Below the pieces are notes generated by a model that ran no database searches, was not told the origin of the DNA, and saw only the letters and a program-made list of their open reading frames with translations. Positions 35,203-44,379 of a stretch of 64,000 nucleotides of DNA are shown here, piece after piece (position 1 is the first letter of the stretch; every line of letters begins with the position of its first letter). This DNA comes from JACDAE01 sp963717195 (GTDB taxonomy: Bacteria; Chloroflexota; Ktedonobacteria; Ktedonobacterales; Ktedonobacteraceae), in assembly GCA_963717195.1 (NCBI GenBank), contig CAVQVR010000021.1, positions 620,001 to 684,000 of the forward strand, given 5' to 3'. A program made the translations under genes and the position numbers.

Positions 35203-35797
35203 AGCAGTGATTTTCGATATTGGCGGTGTTCTCCTACATAATAATGGAAGCAAGAAAGCACAGACATGGGAAGTTCAGGCCGGGTTACAGGAAGGCGAGA
35301 TATTTAAATTTATAAATAGATCAGGACTCGCAAATGCTGCTACCCGGGGGCAGATATCTAGACAAGAATTATGGAACAAAGTGGGTGAGCATTTTAAGGT
35401 TGATCCGACACAAATCCGCACCGTTGAGACCGATCTTATCGCCACTGAAACACTCAATAACGAACTGACAGAATTTCTCCTGAGCTTGCGTCCACGGTAT
35501 AAAACCGCTCTACTGAGCAATGCATGGCCGGATACGCGCGAAGCTCTCAATCGGAAATATGGGTTGGACAAACTGGTGGATATGCAGCTTTTCTCATATG
35601 AAGAGGACACTATGAAACCGGAAACGAAGTTCTATCAACTCGCACTGATACGTCTACGCATCCAGGGCTATGAGACCGTGTTTCTGGATGACAAGCTTGT
35701 CAACGTCGATGGTGCTAGCTTGCTTGGTATGCATAGTATACATTACCGGGATAATGAGCAGGCTATCGCGGATATTAAACGTGTCCTGGATAGATAG
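35192..35797 (+). CDS. HAD-superfamily hydrolase (subfamily IA)
   Basis: A 201-residue phosphatase-like protein. Motif I FDIGGVLLHN has the second Asp replaced by Gly, as in many HAD-IA proteins of the epoxide-hydrolase/YihX-like group. Motif II is LLSNAWPD (Ser), motif III the Lys in KPETKFYQLAL, and motif IV FLDDKLVNV. With the DxG variant, phosphatase activity may be weak; check the family. GGAG is eight bases upstream of the ATG. Confidence 0.82.
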   Translation: MAIKAVIFDIGGVLLHNNGSKKAQTWEVQAGLQEGEIFKFINRSGLANAATRGQISRQELWNKVGEHFKVDPTQIRTVETDLIATETLNNELTEFLLSLRPRYKTALLSNAWPDTREALNRKYGLDKLVDMQLFSYEEDTMKPETKFYQLALIRLRIQGYETVFLDDKLVNVDGASLLGMHSIHYRDNEQAIADIKRVLDR

Positions 35798-35801
35798 CTT
35801 T

Positions 35802-36272
35802 TTAAGCAGAATGAGAGAGGCGACATTCTTCGCAGCGCCCAAAGAGCGAAAGGGAATGACCTTCAATATCAAAATGGGTCTGACAGCCAATCGCATTAAT
35901 CTGCTCAACAGGCAGGCAGATATCAACCTCTATGACACGATGACACTGCGTACAGGTCAGATGATGATGATGCGTACCACCACAGACCCGGTAATGATGG
36001 GTGCCATCCGCGAACTCAATACGATCCAGCAAGCCCATATTCACCAGCATCTCGACGGAACGGTAGACCGTTGCACGCCCCAGCCGTGGCTCATTCTCGC
36101 GCAATTCCTGCCAGAGATCGTCAATCGTGAAATCGGCACCGCTCGCAGCGTATTCTATCAGCCGTTCAGCAATAAGCTGACGTGGACGTGTATGGCGCTG
36201 ACTGGCTTCATCGAATGCTGCACGGATTTTATCCGCAATCACGTTGGCCTCGCTTTCTTGTTCCTTTACCAC
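35802..36272 (-). CDS. Fur-family metal-dependent repressor
   Basis: A 156-residue regulator. The winged HTH is TIDDLWQELRENEPRLGRATVYRSVEMLVNMGLLDRIEF. The metal part is THHYRVCGGTHHHHLTCTQCHRVIEVD, and the structural zinc is bound by CTQC and the final CEEC. GTG at 36272 is preferred; an upstream frame adds residues unlike the family. It could sense iron, zinc or peroxide; the HHHH run is consistent with Zur or PerR but does not decide. Confidence 0.88.
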   Translation of the reverse strand: MVKEQESEANVIADKIRAAFDEASQRHTRPRQLIAERLIEYAASGADFTIDDLWQELRENEPRLGRATVYRSVEMLVNMGLLDRIEFADGTHHYRVCGGTHHHHLTCTQCHRVIEVDICLPVEQINAIGCQTHFDIEGHSLSLFGRCEECRLSHSA

Positions 36273-36401
36273 TAGACTTTTCTCTCTCTTTATTGATCCA
36301 TTGTACCATATAGGAGAGTAAGAGATGGTAAGCACAAGAAAGTGCTCGGGATAACACAAACATTCGTTCAATGTTGGCTTGATACCTTTATCGCCCGGCG
36401 T

Positions 36402-38222
36402 TCAAGAATGCAGGTACCAGTCATCCGCCTGTAACCACATGTTTTTCATGCCAGAAAATCCAATTCGTACATTAACTGCATTGTAAGAACCAGAGTTAAA
36501 TGTGAGCGAAATCAGATTATAGCCGGAAGGTGAAGGAGCAAAGTGGACCTCTGCAAGATTGGATCCATACACCCCAATAACATCAAAGATGGTGAAATTC
36601 ATATTAATACCATTAGATGTGTGAATATAGACACTCAACGTATAAGTGGTGTTCGGCTGGACGTTCACAATCTGGCTGACATCTGTCCAACCATAGTCAA
36701 TAGCGGGAGTGATGCGAACGTCATTTGCGCCAGATCGTGCCTGTTGAGAGTTGAGCTCTATAGTAGCATTTCCCACACTGCTCCAGGGAGGTGCCACCTG
36801 GCTTGAAGTCTGCATCTCATAACCTGGATCTTGTATAAGATTACCTGGAAAAGATTGCGGAATCGCCGATTTTGGGGACGCCGGGTTTGATGGAGGTAGC
36901 CCTGCGGTTGGCGATGGAGATGGCAATGCAGCGGGAGAGATAGCAGGCGTCGAAGAGAAGGATGGTGCCGGGGTGGTACTCTTCTTTGATTGCACTACTG
37001 CAGGCTTGTCGGTAACTGTATTGGTCGTAACGGTGGAAGTTTTTGTCCCAATGCCAAAATCAGCTGGACGGATAATCACAGAAGGTGGAGCAGTTTGCAT
37101 CTGACCAAGTAGCCATGCAGCCGGTACAGCTATCGCGAAAAGCAGCGCTACAAGTAGAGGTGTCAGTATACGTATCCGTTTCCGGGTAGGTATTGGAGCA
37201 GAGGGTGGTATAGGTGTAAGTTGCTGATCGACCTTCTCGTCTGCCTGCCGTCCAGCCGATACCTGAAAATCCGCAGTAGTAGGAGTCCGTACAACCTTCT
37301 TCGCAGTGAGTTGATCGCGTACTTCTAGAGTAGAGTCAGGCACCTGTTCGGCAGTGGCAGAGATCATCTGAACCGCTGGAATAAAACCATGCTGCATTTT
37401 TGTGGCACGGTAAAATGCATCAGCCATAGCTGTAGCAGTAGGAAAACGGCGCTCGGGATCTTTTTCCAGCGCCTCCGACAGGACACGTTCGATGGCGGGC
37501 GAAACAGTTGGAACCAGGGCTCGCGCCAACGGAGGTGCATCATTGACATGCATCGATGCCAGCGCAACCTGATTTTCAGCAGCGAAGGGACGTTGGCCCG
37601 TAACCATCTCGAAGAGAAGCACACCCAGCGAATAGATATCACTACGTGTATCAGCTTTGTTATTCCCTATGAACAGTTCAGGCGCAATGTAATCAACGGT
37701 ACCAAGGACGTTTCCGGTACTGGTCAGCGTATAAACATCATTAAGCAAACGGGCAACGCCAAGATCGGAGAGATAGCAGAGATCATCGGTACTCAACAAA
37801 ACATTAGTAGATTTGATATCACGATGAATAATACCATGTTGATGTATATAATCGAGGGCGGTGGCAATGTCAAGCAAGTATCCACTGGCTTCGTCAGGGG
37901 AGAGAGCGGAATGACGGATACGCATACCTAGCGTTCCACCATCGATAAACGGCATCACAATATAATAGCGCGTCAGCCCATCTACCTCGCTCACACCTGT
38001 ATCATAGATTGGCATAAGATGTGGATGACGCAGAGCAGCCATGAGTTTTGCCTCGCGCATAAAGCGCTGCAGCATATCGTCATTATCCTGTTTAAAGATT
38101 TTGATCGCAACGGCACGCTGGAAATAGGGATCGTAGCCAAGATACACGTCAGCCATACCCCCTTTGCCGACGCGTTGTCCCAGTACGTAGCGATCCAGAG
38201 TTTTACCAGCAAGGCCTATCAT
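36402..38222 (-). CDS. transmembrane Ser/Thr kinase with carbohydrate-binding-like sensor
   Basis: A 606-residue kinase. The N-terminal domain shows VGKGGMADVYLG, AIKIF, HRDIKSTNVLL, DLGVAR (DLG instead of DFG) and VDYIAPELF. A TM helix (about 354-374, ILTPLLVALLFAIAVPAAWLLG) separates it from a Ser/Pro/Thr-rich stalk and a C-terminal beta-sandwich of about 150 residues starting NLIQDPGYEMQTSSQVAPPW, similar to family 4/9-type carbohydrate-binding modules. It may sense wall sugars. GGAGAGATGTT precedes the ATG. Regulation may involve the repeats at 38351. Confidence 0.88.
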   Translation of the reverse strand: MIGLAGKTLDRYVLGQRVGKGGMADVYLGYDPYFQRAVAIKIFKQDNDDMLQRFMREAKLMAALRHPHLMPIYDTGVSEVDGLTRYYIVMPFIDGGTLGMRIRHSALSPDEASGYLLDIATALDYIHQHGIIHRDIKSTNVLLSTDDLCYLSDLGVARLLNDVYTLTSTGNVLGTVDYIAPELFIGNNKADTRSDIYSLGVLLFEMVTGQRPFAAENQVALASMHVNDAPPLARALVPTVSPAIERVLSEALEKDPERRFPTATAMADAFYRATKMQHGFIPAVQMISATAEQVPDSTLEVRDQLTAKKVVRTPTTADFQVSAGRQADEKVDQQLTPIPPSAPIPTRKRIRILTPLLVALLFAIAVPAAWLLGQMQTAPPSVIIRPADFGIGTKTSTVTTNTVTDKPAVVQSKKSTTPAPSFSSTPAISPAALPSPSPTAGLPPSNPASPKSAIPQSFPGNLIQDPGYEMQTSSQVAPPWSSVGNATIELNSQQARSGANDVRITPAIDYGWTDVSQIVNVQPNTTYTLSVYIHTSNGINMNFTIFDVIGVYGSNLAEVHFAPSPSGYNLISLTFNSGSYNAVNVRIGFSGMKNMWLQADDWYLHS

Positions 38223-38561
38223 AACATCTCTCCATAAATGCCTAAAATTTTAAATAAATTACAAAAACTCCTATCGCGATGAGTGTTGCCTACTTGTACA
38301 AGGATAATAAAGATATGTTGGAATGAAAAGTGTAACAACGTTACAATCCGGTTAAGATTTAGTTAAGGTTGGTTGAGAGATTGTAACATCGTGCAAAGAG
38401 CTTCCGAAGTATGCCAATAGCCATCTTAATCTCTCTTTTCTTATGTACGAACGTGTTAAGAAACAGTAACCTTATAGTACAAAAAGTCCCAGTACATCTG
38501 TTGCAGTGTACAGTTTATAAAGGATCGCTTTATGGAACAGACACATACGAAACAGGCTTGT
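38223..38561. promoter_or_regulatory. intergenic leader of the kinase gene with GTTAAG repeats
   Basis: No coding frame. GTTAAG at 38351, GTTAAG at 38362 and GTTGAG at 38372 are 11 and 10 bases apart, the period of a Pho-type or OmpR-family operator. They lie 130-150 bases upstream of the kinase start. The direct counterpart is the pstS upstream set. The role is a guess. Confidence 0.45.
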
Positions 38562-40157
38562 CTATAAGCGCCTGAGGGCCTCTTTACGGCTCACATCGCG
38601 CCAGCGGCTCCTCTCCTCGTCAGCATTAGAAGGGAGCTGGCGTTGTTGCTTCTCTTCGGCTAACTGCTGCTCATGCATCAACAAGCCGCCGACAATAGCC
38701 GCGACCTGGGCAGGCGTAAGTTCGGCATGCTGTTCATCCTGCATGCCGTTGCTCTCTTCATCTGGCATAGTAAGCGAAGATTTCTCTCTCGTATCCCACT
38801 CCTCTGCAATAAAATCGGTGGAGAGGTCGGCAGCGCTAAAGCGAGGTTGTTCCATTAACCAGCATGCAAAAGGTAGTGTGGTACGCACGCCAACGATCTG
38901 GTATTCAGCAAGCGCTCGCTGCATACGAGCAATTGCCTGTATACGATCTCGTCCCCATACAATCAGCTTGGAGAGGAGAGGATCGTAGAAAAGTGGCACC
39001 TGCATACCAGTAAAGAGACAGCTCTCAACTCGTACTCCTGGGCCAGTTGGTTCCTGCAATGCCTGGACTATACCAGTTGCGGGCAGAAAGCGGTTCTCTG
39101 GATCTTCAGCCGAGATACGACACTCAATGGCAGAACCACGTAGCTCGATCTGCTCTTGCGTAAAAGAGAGTGGCAGGCCAGCAGCTACACGAAACTGTTC
39201 CCACACCAGATCAACTCCTGTACATTCCTCGGTCACGGGATGCTCCACCTGGATACGAGCATTGACTTCCAGGAAATAAAAATTGTGATCCGGACCAACC
39301 AGGAACTCAGCGGTACCAGCATTCACAAAATGGATAGAGCGTACCAGGTTAATAGTAGCGGTGGTCATGCGTTCACGTAGTTCCGCATCAACAATTGGAG
39401 AGGGAGATTCTTCAACCAGTTTCTGATGGCGACGTTGGATGCTACATTCGCGCTCGCCCAGGTGTACGACGTTGCCATGCGTATCGGCGATAAATTGCAC
39501 CTCAATGTGACGTGCTGGCGCGATTGCCTTCTCAAGGTAGACGCGACTATCACCAAAAGCGCTCTGTGCCTCACTGCGAGCGGTGCGTAATGACGCATGT
39601 AAGTCTTCCGGTGCGCGTACGAGACGAATTCCCTTACCTCCACCTCCTGCCGCTGCTTTCAACAAGATAGGATATCCCAGTTGTTCAGCAATCTCATCGG
39701 CCTGTGCGTCGTCTTCGATATCCGTCATGGCTCCGGGCACAATCGGCACACCAGCGGCCTGAGCAATACGACGAGCGGCTGTTTTCTCGCCCATAGCCAG
39801 TTGCGCGTGGGGCGGAGGGCCAACGAAAATCAATCCTGCCTCCTCGCAAGCCTCAACAAAGGAGGCATTTTCAGCAAGAAAACCATACCCAGGATGGACC
39901 GCCTGCGCACCTGCCCGCTTCGCGACATCGATCAGTGTAGGAATATGTAAATAGCTTTGTGCCGCCTGAGCCGGTCCTATAAAATAAGCTTCATCCGCCA
40001 TACGCACATGTAGTGAGTCGCGATCCACCTCACTATATACAGCAACACTACGCAGTCCCAGGTCACGACAGGCGCGAATGACCCGCACGGCAATCTCGCC
40101 CCGATTGGCGATAAGTACTTTTTGAAACGGCCAGTTTGCTACAGACGATGTACTCAT
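38562..40157 (-). CDS. accC: biotin carboxylase (acetyl-CoA carboxylase subunit)
   Basis: A 531-residue ATP-grasp enzyme that carboxylates biotin using bicarbonate. It shows FQKVLIANRGEIAVRVIRAC, the glycine-rich loop KAAAGGGGKGIRLV, EVNARIQVEHPVTE and GSAIECRISAEDPE. The core ends near residue 450. About 80 extra residues follow (from about EEWDTREK...), Glu/Gln-rich and helical, reminiscent of the linker in biotin-dependent carboxylase alpha chains, but no biotinyl lysine (MKM) is present. GGAG lies five bases before the ATG at 40157. No accB or carboxyltransferase lies nearby. Confidence 0.9.
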   Translation of the reverse strand: MSTSSVANWPFQKVLIANRGEIAVRVIRACRDLGLRSVAVYSEVDRDSLHVRMADEAYFIGPAQAAQSYLHIPTLIDVAKRAGAQAVHPGYGFLAENASFVEACEEAGLIFVGPPPHAQLAMGEKTAARRIAQAAGVPIVPGAMTDIEDDAQADEIAEQLGYPILLKAAAGGGGKGIRLVRAPEDLHASLRTARSEAQSAFGDSRVYLEKAIAPARHIEVQFIADTHGNVVHLGERECSIQRRHQKLVEESPSPIVDAELRERMTTATINLVRSIHFVNAGTAEFLVGPDHNFYFLEVNARIQVEHPVTEECTGVDLVWEQFRVAAGLPLSFTQEQIELRGSAIECRISAEDPENRFLPATGIVQALQEPTGPGVRVESCLFTGMQVPLFYDPLLSKLIVWGRDRIQAIARMQRALAEYQIVGVRTTLPFACWLMEQPRFSAADLSTDFIAEEWDTREKSSLTMPDEESNGMQDEQHAELTPAQVAAIVGGLLMHEQQLAEEKQQRQLPSNADEERSRWRDVSRKEALRRL

Positions 40158-40460
40158 AAAAGGCTCCGACAAATTCTGATCTGGCTATCCTTCATTCTGA
40201 CTTTAAGTATAGCACGCCAATGACAGAGTCATTTGAAAGTCAATCTGGCTTTAGCAGATTACAAACCTGTGAGCCAGGACCATCAGGTTACCCGTGATCT
40301 AAAACATGACGCAATGACAAAAGATAAAGTACACTCAACGCTAAGCATCTTTTATTTGGCTGATCATCCTTTGATCGACAAGTGTTTTTTATGTCTCGTA
40401 CTGTTGAAACAGGTTATACGTGCCGAAAAGCTATTGGCACTCAGGAGGGAACGAAGCAGT

Positions 40461-42626
40461 ATGTTCACGTTCGTTAGCAATATCCCCATATTTCGTCGCC
40501 TCTTCTACGCATTCTTGCTTGCAGCCATTATTCCAGGCATCATTATTTCTGCATTGGGTATTGTATTCATCAATACTCAAAATACACATAATCAAGCAGT
40601 GCAGGTCAATATGAACATGGCCAGGGATACCGCGACCATCAGTTCGGCGTTACAGAGAAGCAAAGACCTGTTTAACGGATTTAATGGAACACCTCTATTA
40701 AATGCGTCCGGTCAAACGCTGGCACTTGTGCATACTATTACTGGCATTCAACAAAGCATTGAAACAAACATACAACGTTACACACAACAATACCAGTTAG
40801 CAAGTACGCCTCAAATGAGCGATATTCGCAGCATGCTATTGGAGAACAATCCCGGCTCGAATATTGTTGCTAACCAGCAGGTAGCAATAAAACAGGTTGA
40901 AAAGCTCTGGCCCGCCTGTAGAAGTGCGCAGGAACGAGTTTTCAACAGTATTAATCAGCCCATAGCTACTCTTATTCAGCAGGTAAACGTACGCTGTGAT
41001 GCAGTGCAGACAACGTGGACGCAAATTGCGCAGATAGCGGATCAGGTCAATACTGCTATCATGCAGGCTACTCCTTCTCAGGCCAATCCTATTATCCTCA
41101 CCAGTATTATTGCCTTCCTGGTTACGATTCTCACGGTCGTCATGATCGGATATGTTGTGAATCTCACTATTACGCGTCCACTTCGCCAGCTTACAGCGCT
41201 GACGCGGCGCATTGCCGAGGGTGAAACGCGAACTCGCGCCGATATTCTGGGGCATGATGAGATTTCCACCATCGCCAACTCTATGAACAATATGCTCGAC
41301 AACATTGTACGCCTGATTCGGGAAACACAATCGCAGCGGGATATACTACAGGGGCAGGTAGAAAAACTTGTCAGCGAAGTAAGCGGTGTGGGAGAGGGAG
41401 ATCTGCGCGTCCAGGCGCAGGTCACGACAGACGCACTTGGAGTACTGGCTGACTCCTTTAACTATATGGTAGAAGAGTTAGGTAGTCTGGTCATTCGTGT
41501 CAAAACGGTCGCGCATGAAGTTGCATCTTCAACCTCTGCGACTCTAGATCGTATGACTCAACTGGTAGAGACTGGCGACATACAGATCCAGCAGATCTCA
41601 GGTGCCGCCGTCGAAGTGGAGCAGGTGGCATTATCGAGTCAGCAGGTAGCCGAACGAGCCCAACGTCTGTACGATGTTGCTCACATCGCACGCCAGGATG
41701 CTCGGATTGGACGCAAATCGGCACAACAGGCTATTGAAGGGATGGGACGCATCAATGACAATGTGCAGGAGACAGCCAGCAAAGTGCAGACACTAGGTGA
41801 CCGCTCACGCGAGATCAATGAGATCGTGGATGTCATCTCCAGCATCGCCCATCAGACAAACCGCCTGGCACTTGACGCAGCAATTCAAGCCGCAATGGCA
41901 GGCGAAAATGGCAAAGGCTTCGGAGCGGTTGCAGCCGATATCCGCCGTCTGGCTGAGCGTGCGAAAGACCAGGCAAGCATGATTGCACGTATTGTGCGCA
42001 GCGTGCGTGAAGATATCGGTGCCGTGGCCGTTTCTATGCAAGATACCGAGCGAGAAACGGCCACAGGAACTACCCTTACGCAGGAAACTGGTGTTGCTCT
42101 CAAATCAATCTTCGCCGCCGTTGAACATCAGGCACACGAAATCGAAATTATTAACCAGGTGGCTATGCAACAACTCCACGCATCGAGCTCAGTAGTACAA
42201 ATTATGCACGAAATTTCAGCTTCGACTCAGCAAAGTAGCCAGAGTACGCGTGACGCGTCACAGAATATGGAGCGCCTTACACGCCTGGTTGAACAGTTGA
42301 GTGCCTCGGTTGAAGCCTTCAAATTACGCGAAAATCCAGACTATCTGGCGAGCAAGAACGCTGTTCAGGAACGAGAATTCGCTAACCCCTTCACCTTCAG
42401 CAACCTTCTTCGCACGGTCAGTGCAACTGTGCATCCAGTGCGACCGGTTCAATTCGCCAGTATAGGAGCAGCCGCTAATTCCATCTCTCCGGATAGTCCT
42501 TTTGAAGACTATGACGAGGTAGAAGAAAACACAATATGGGAGTGGGGAACCCCAACTCCACAACCCGCTCAGCCCTGGTCTCCATTCGAGGAGCCAGTGC
42601 ATAAAGGCAACTGGCTGAAAATGTAG
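40461..42626 (+). CDS. methyl-accepting chemotaxis-like receptor
   Basis: A 721-residue protein. TM1 (about 13-36) and TM2 (about 210-236) flank an extracellular region of about 170 residues. Two HAMP-like segments follow (TRPLRQLTALTRRIAEGE; a second before SLVIRVKTVAHEV), then the long coiled coil with the signalling tip VDVISSIAHQTNRLALDAAIQAAMAGENGKGFGAVAADIRRLAERAKDQ. This matches the MCP consensus. The C-terminus has a Pro/acidic tail without a clear CheR-binding pentapeptide. AGGAGGG lies about 12 bases before the ATG. No che or flagellar genes are nearby. Confidence 0.87.
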   Translation: MFTFVSNIPIFRRLFYAFLLAAIIPGIIISALGIVFINTQNTHNQAVQVNMNMARDTATISSALQRSKDLFNGFNGTPLLNASGQTLALVHTITGIQQSIETNIQRYTQQYQLASTPQMSDIRSMLLENNPGSNIVANQQVAIKQVEKLWPACRSAQERVFNSINQPIATLIQQVNVRCDAVQTTWTQIAQIADQVNTAIMQATPSQANPIILTSIIAFLVTILTVVMIGYVVNLTITRPLRQLTALTRRIAEGETRTRADILGHDEISTIANSMNNMLDNIVRLIRETQSQRDILQGQVEKLVSEVSGVGEGDLRVQAQVTTDALGVLADSFNYMVEELGSLVIRVKTVAHEVASSTSATLDRMTQLVETGDIQIQQISGAAVEVEQVALSSQQVAERAQRLYDVAHIARQDARIGRKSAQQAIEGMGRINDNVQETASKVQTLGDRSREINEIVDVISSIAHQTNRLALDAAIQAAMAGENGKGFGAVAADIRRLAERAKDQASMIARIVRSVREDIGAVAVSMQDTERETATGTTLTQETGVALKSIFAAVEHQAHEIEIINQVAMQQLHASSSVVQIMHEISASTQQSSQSTRDASQNMERLTRLVEQLSASVEAFKLRENPDYLASKNAVQEREFANPFTFSNLLRTVSATVHPVRPVQFASIGAAANSISPDSPFEDYDEVEENTIWEWGTPTPQPAQPWSPFEEPVHKGNWLKM

Positions 42627-42701
42627 TGGTTTGTTGATAGTCATTTGAACAACCCCACGAGCTTGAACTCGGACCCCCATCTGTAGGGGTGCCGTTTACA
42701 A

Positions 42702-42857
42702 GCATTGACTCCAACAAAATCAGGAAAGGCATCGACGAGGTTCAAACGTTTTAGCGCTCACTACCACAAATACTGTAGAGACTACGGTGATGGGGGTATT
42801 TCAGGCGCAAGATGCTTGCGATTCTCTTGCCTTTCTGCAATTTGTTGGAGTCAATGC
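42702..42857. mobile_element. MITE B
   Basis: A 156-bp element with perfect 17-bp terminal inverted repeats GCATTGACTCCAACAAA that continue imperfectly for about 35 bases. It is flanked by a perfect 8-bp direct repeat GTTTACAA (42694-42701 and 42858-42865). Removing it and one repeat copy restores a GTAGGGG-family unit (GTAGGGGTGCCGTTTACAAG followed by CCC), so it inserted into that repeat. It lies between two convergent genes and has no coding capacity. Confidence 0.85.
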
Positions 42858-42879
42858 GTTTACAAGCCCATGTCGATGT

Positions 42880-43719
42880 TTACAAGCCCTTGTTAACCTG
42901 GCGTACCGCTTCGTAAAGGATAATTCCTGTTGCCATTGCGGCATTCAGCGACTCTACACCATTAGAGATGGGAATAGTGACAGTCAGGGTGGCTCTTCCG
43001 CGAGCTTCGCGCGAAGGGCCATGCGCTTCATTGCCAATGACAAGTGCAAAAGGGGTCACCAGATCCTGATCATAATACAGGTGTTCGCTACGAGCCTCCG
43101 CCAACAATAAACGCGGTACACCTGTACAGTGGAGAGTAATCTTTTCTTCGATAGCATCCCACGACAGGTTAGCTTCCACAGGCAAGGCAACATGCGCACC
43201 AGCCGCTGCACGCAGGACTTTAGGACTCAGATAATCCGCACAATCTGGAGTCAGCAGCACCGTATCCACATCCGCCGCCAGAGCTGTACGCAAAATAGTC
43301 CCCATATTGCCCGGATCGGCCAGATCATCAAGGACAAGAAGCACTGGACGTTGTTTAGATGGACGCTTTGTCCGCATATGCTGTGGCTCGAAGGCGTTCA
43401 GCGGCAAAACGCTCACTACTCCTTGCGTCGTCTGCACATCGCTCACGGCATCAAGCACGCGCTCACTCACTTCCACCAGCCCGGATGCTATTTCTGCTGT
43501 ATGCAACAGACGATCAAGCAGCATCTTTCCCCTGGCCGTACGCTGAAGCAAGGCTGGCTGATAGTACACTTCCAGAGGAAACAGGTGAGCATCAAGCAGT
43601 ACCTCAAGAAGATTAAGACCTTCCATCAGGAACAGGCCATTCTTTTTGCGCCCACGCGGAGTGTACAAGGTCTGTAGCTTGCTAATGCGTGGATTGGATG
43701 GGCTGGTAATCACAGTCAT
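42880..43719 (-). CDS. TrmH/SpoU-family RNA 2'-O-methyltransferase
   Basis: A 279-residue SPOUT methyltransferase. The N-terminal substrate domain (SNPRISKLQTLYTPRGRKKNGLFLMEGLNLLEVLL) and the knotted C-terminal SAM domain are intact, with PVLLVLDDLADPGNMGTILRTA, PFALVIGNEAHGPS and TVTIPISNGVESLNAAMATGIILYEAVRQ. It methylates a ribose in rRNA or tRNA; the target cannot be told. It is downstream of rplT on the same strand, but a terminator separates them. Confidence 0.9.
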   Translation of the reverse strand: MTVITSPSNPRISKLQTLYTPRGRKKNGLFLMEGLNLLEVLLDAHLFPLEVYYQPALLQRTARGKMLLDRLLHTAEIASGLVEVSERVLDAVSDVQTTQGVVSVLPLNAFEPQHMRTKRPSKQRPVLLVLDDLADPGNMGTILRTALAADVDTVLLTPDCADYLSPKVLRAAAGAHVALPVEANLSWDAIEEKITLHCTGVPRLLLAEARSEHLYYDQDLVTPFALVIGNEAHGPSREARGRATLTVTIPISNGVESLNAAMATGIILYEAVRQVNKGL

Positions 43720-43743
43720 GGAGCAACCTGCTTAAAAACAAAA

Positions 43744-43773
43744 ATCAGGGCACTTTTTGAAAAGCGCCCTGAT
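43744..43773 (-). terminator. terminator of the rpmI-rplT operon
   Basis: 8-bp stem ATCAGGGC / GCCCTGAT with a 14-base A/T-rich loop. On the minus strand it is followed by TTTTGTTTTT. It lies 13 bases after the rplT stop. Confidence 0.85.
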
Positions 43774-43785
43774 CCTTAAAAGATG

Positions 43786-44142
43786 CTACTTGATTGCTTC
43801 CAGGGCTGTATTGACAAGGGCCGTAAAGGCTGCTTCATCGTTCACAGCCATTTCGGCGAGGATCTTGCGGTCAACTTCAATGTTAGCAATATGGATGGCA
43901 TGCATCAAAGTACTATAACTTACTCCATGCATACGGGCAGCGGCGTTGATACGTGTAATCCAGAGGCGGCGCATATCACGTTTCCGGTTTCGCCGGTCAC
44001 GATACATGTACGCCATTGAGCGCATGACCGATTCATGCGCTGGCCGGAAGAGACGCTTGCGCGTACCACGATGGCCTTCCGCCATCTGTAACAACTTTTT
44101 ATGTTTTTTGTGTGCGGGCACACCACGTTTCACTCTTGGCAT
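43786..44142 (-). CDS. rplT: 50S ribosomal protein L20
   Basis: A 118-residue basic protein with the L20 sequence MPRVKRGVPAHKKHKKLL, FRPAHESVMRSMAYMYRDRRNRKRDMRRLWITRINAAAR and ILAEMAVNDEAAFTALV. Standard length. GGAGGA precedes the ATG. It forms an operon with rpmI; infC, normally first in this operon, is not directly upstream. Confidence 0.96.
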   Translation of the reverse strand: MPRVKRGVPAHKKHKKLLQMAEGHRGTRKRLFRPAHESVMRSMAYMYRDRRNRKRDMRRLWITRINAAARMHGVSYSTLMHAIHIANIEVDRKILAEMAVNDEAAFTALVNTALEAIK

Positions 44143-44175
44143 AGTTTTAAAATTCCTCCATCAAGTCTCAGCGCA

Positions 44176-44379
44176 TTAAAAAGAATAGGGGAGTAAGCGT
44201 TTCAGACGCCGTGTATCGTTAGTTGCGAGCGGAAATTTCTTGTCCGCAGCACGAACCAACTTGGGTGATTTGTTACGACGCAGGTGGTTGATTGCAACCT
44301 GGCGACGGAGAAACTTGCCGGACGCGGTGACGTGTACCCGCTTTGCCATTGCCTTGTGTGTTTTTAATTTCTGCTTCAT
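44176..44379 (-). CDS. rpmI: 50S ribosomal protein L35
   Basis: A 67-residue basic protein: MKQKLKTHKAMAKRVHVTASGKFLRRQVAINHLRRNKSPKLVRAADKKFPL. The length and sequence are typical. The ATG at 44379 was chosen; a longer frame adds a non-ribosomal leader. The ribosome site (AAGAAAGA) is weak. It is cotranscribed with rplT. Confidence 0.94.
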   Translation of the reverse strand: MKQKLKTHKAMAKRVHVTASGKFLRRQVAINHLRRNKSPKLVRAADKKFPLATNDTRRLKRLLPYSF

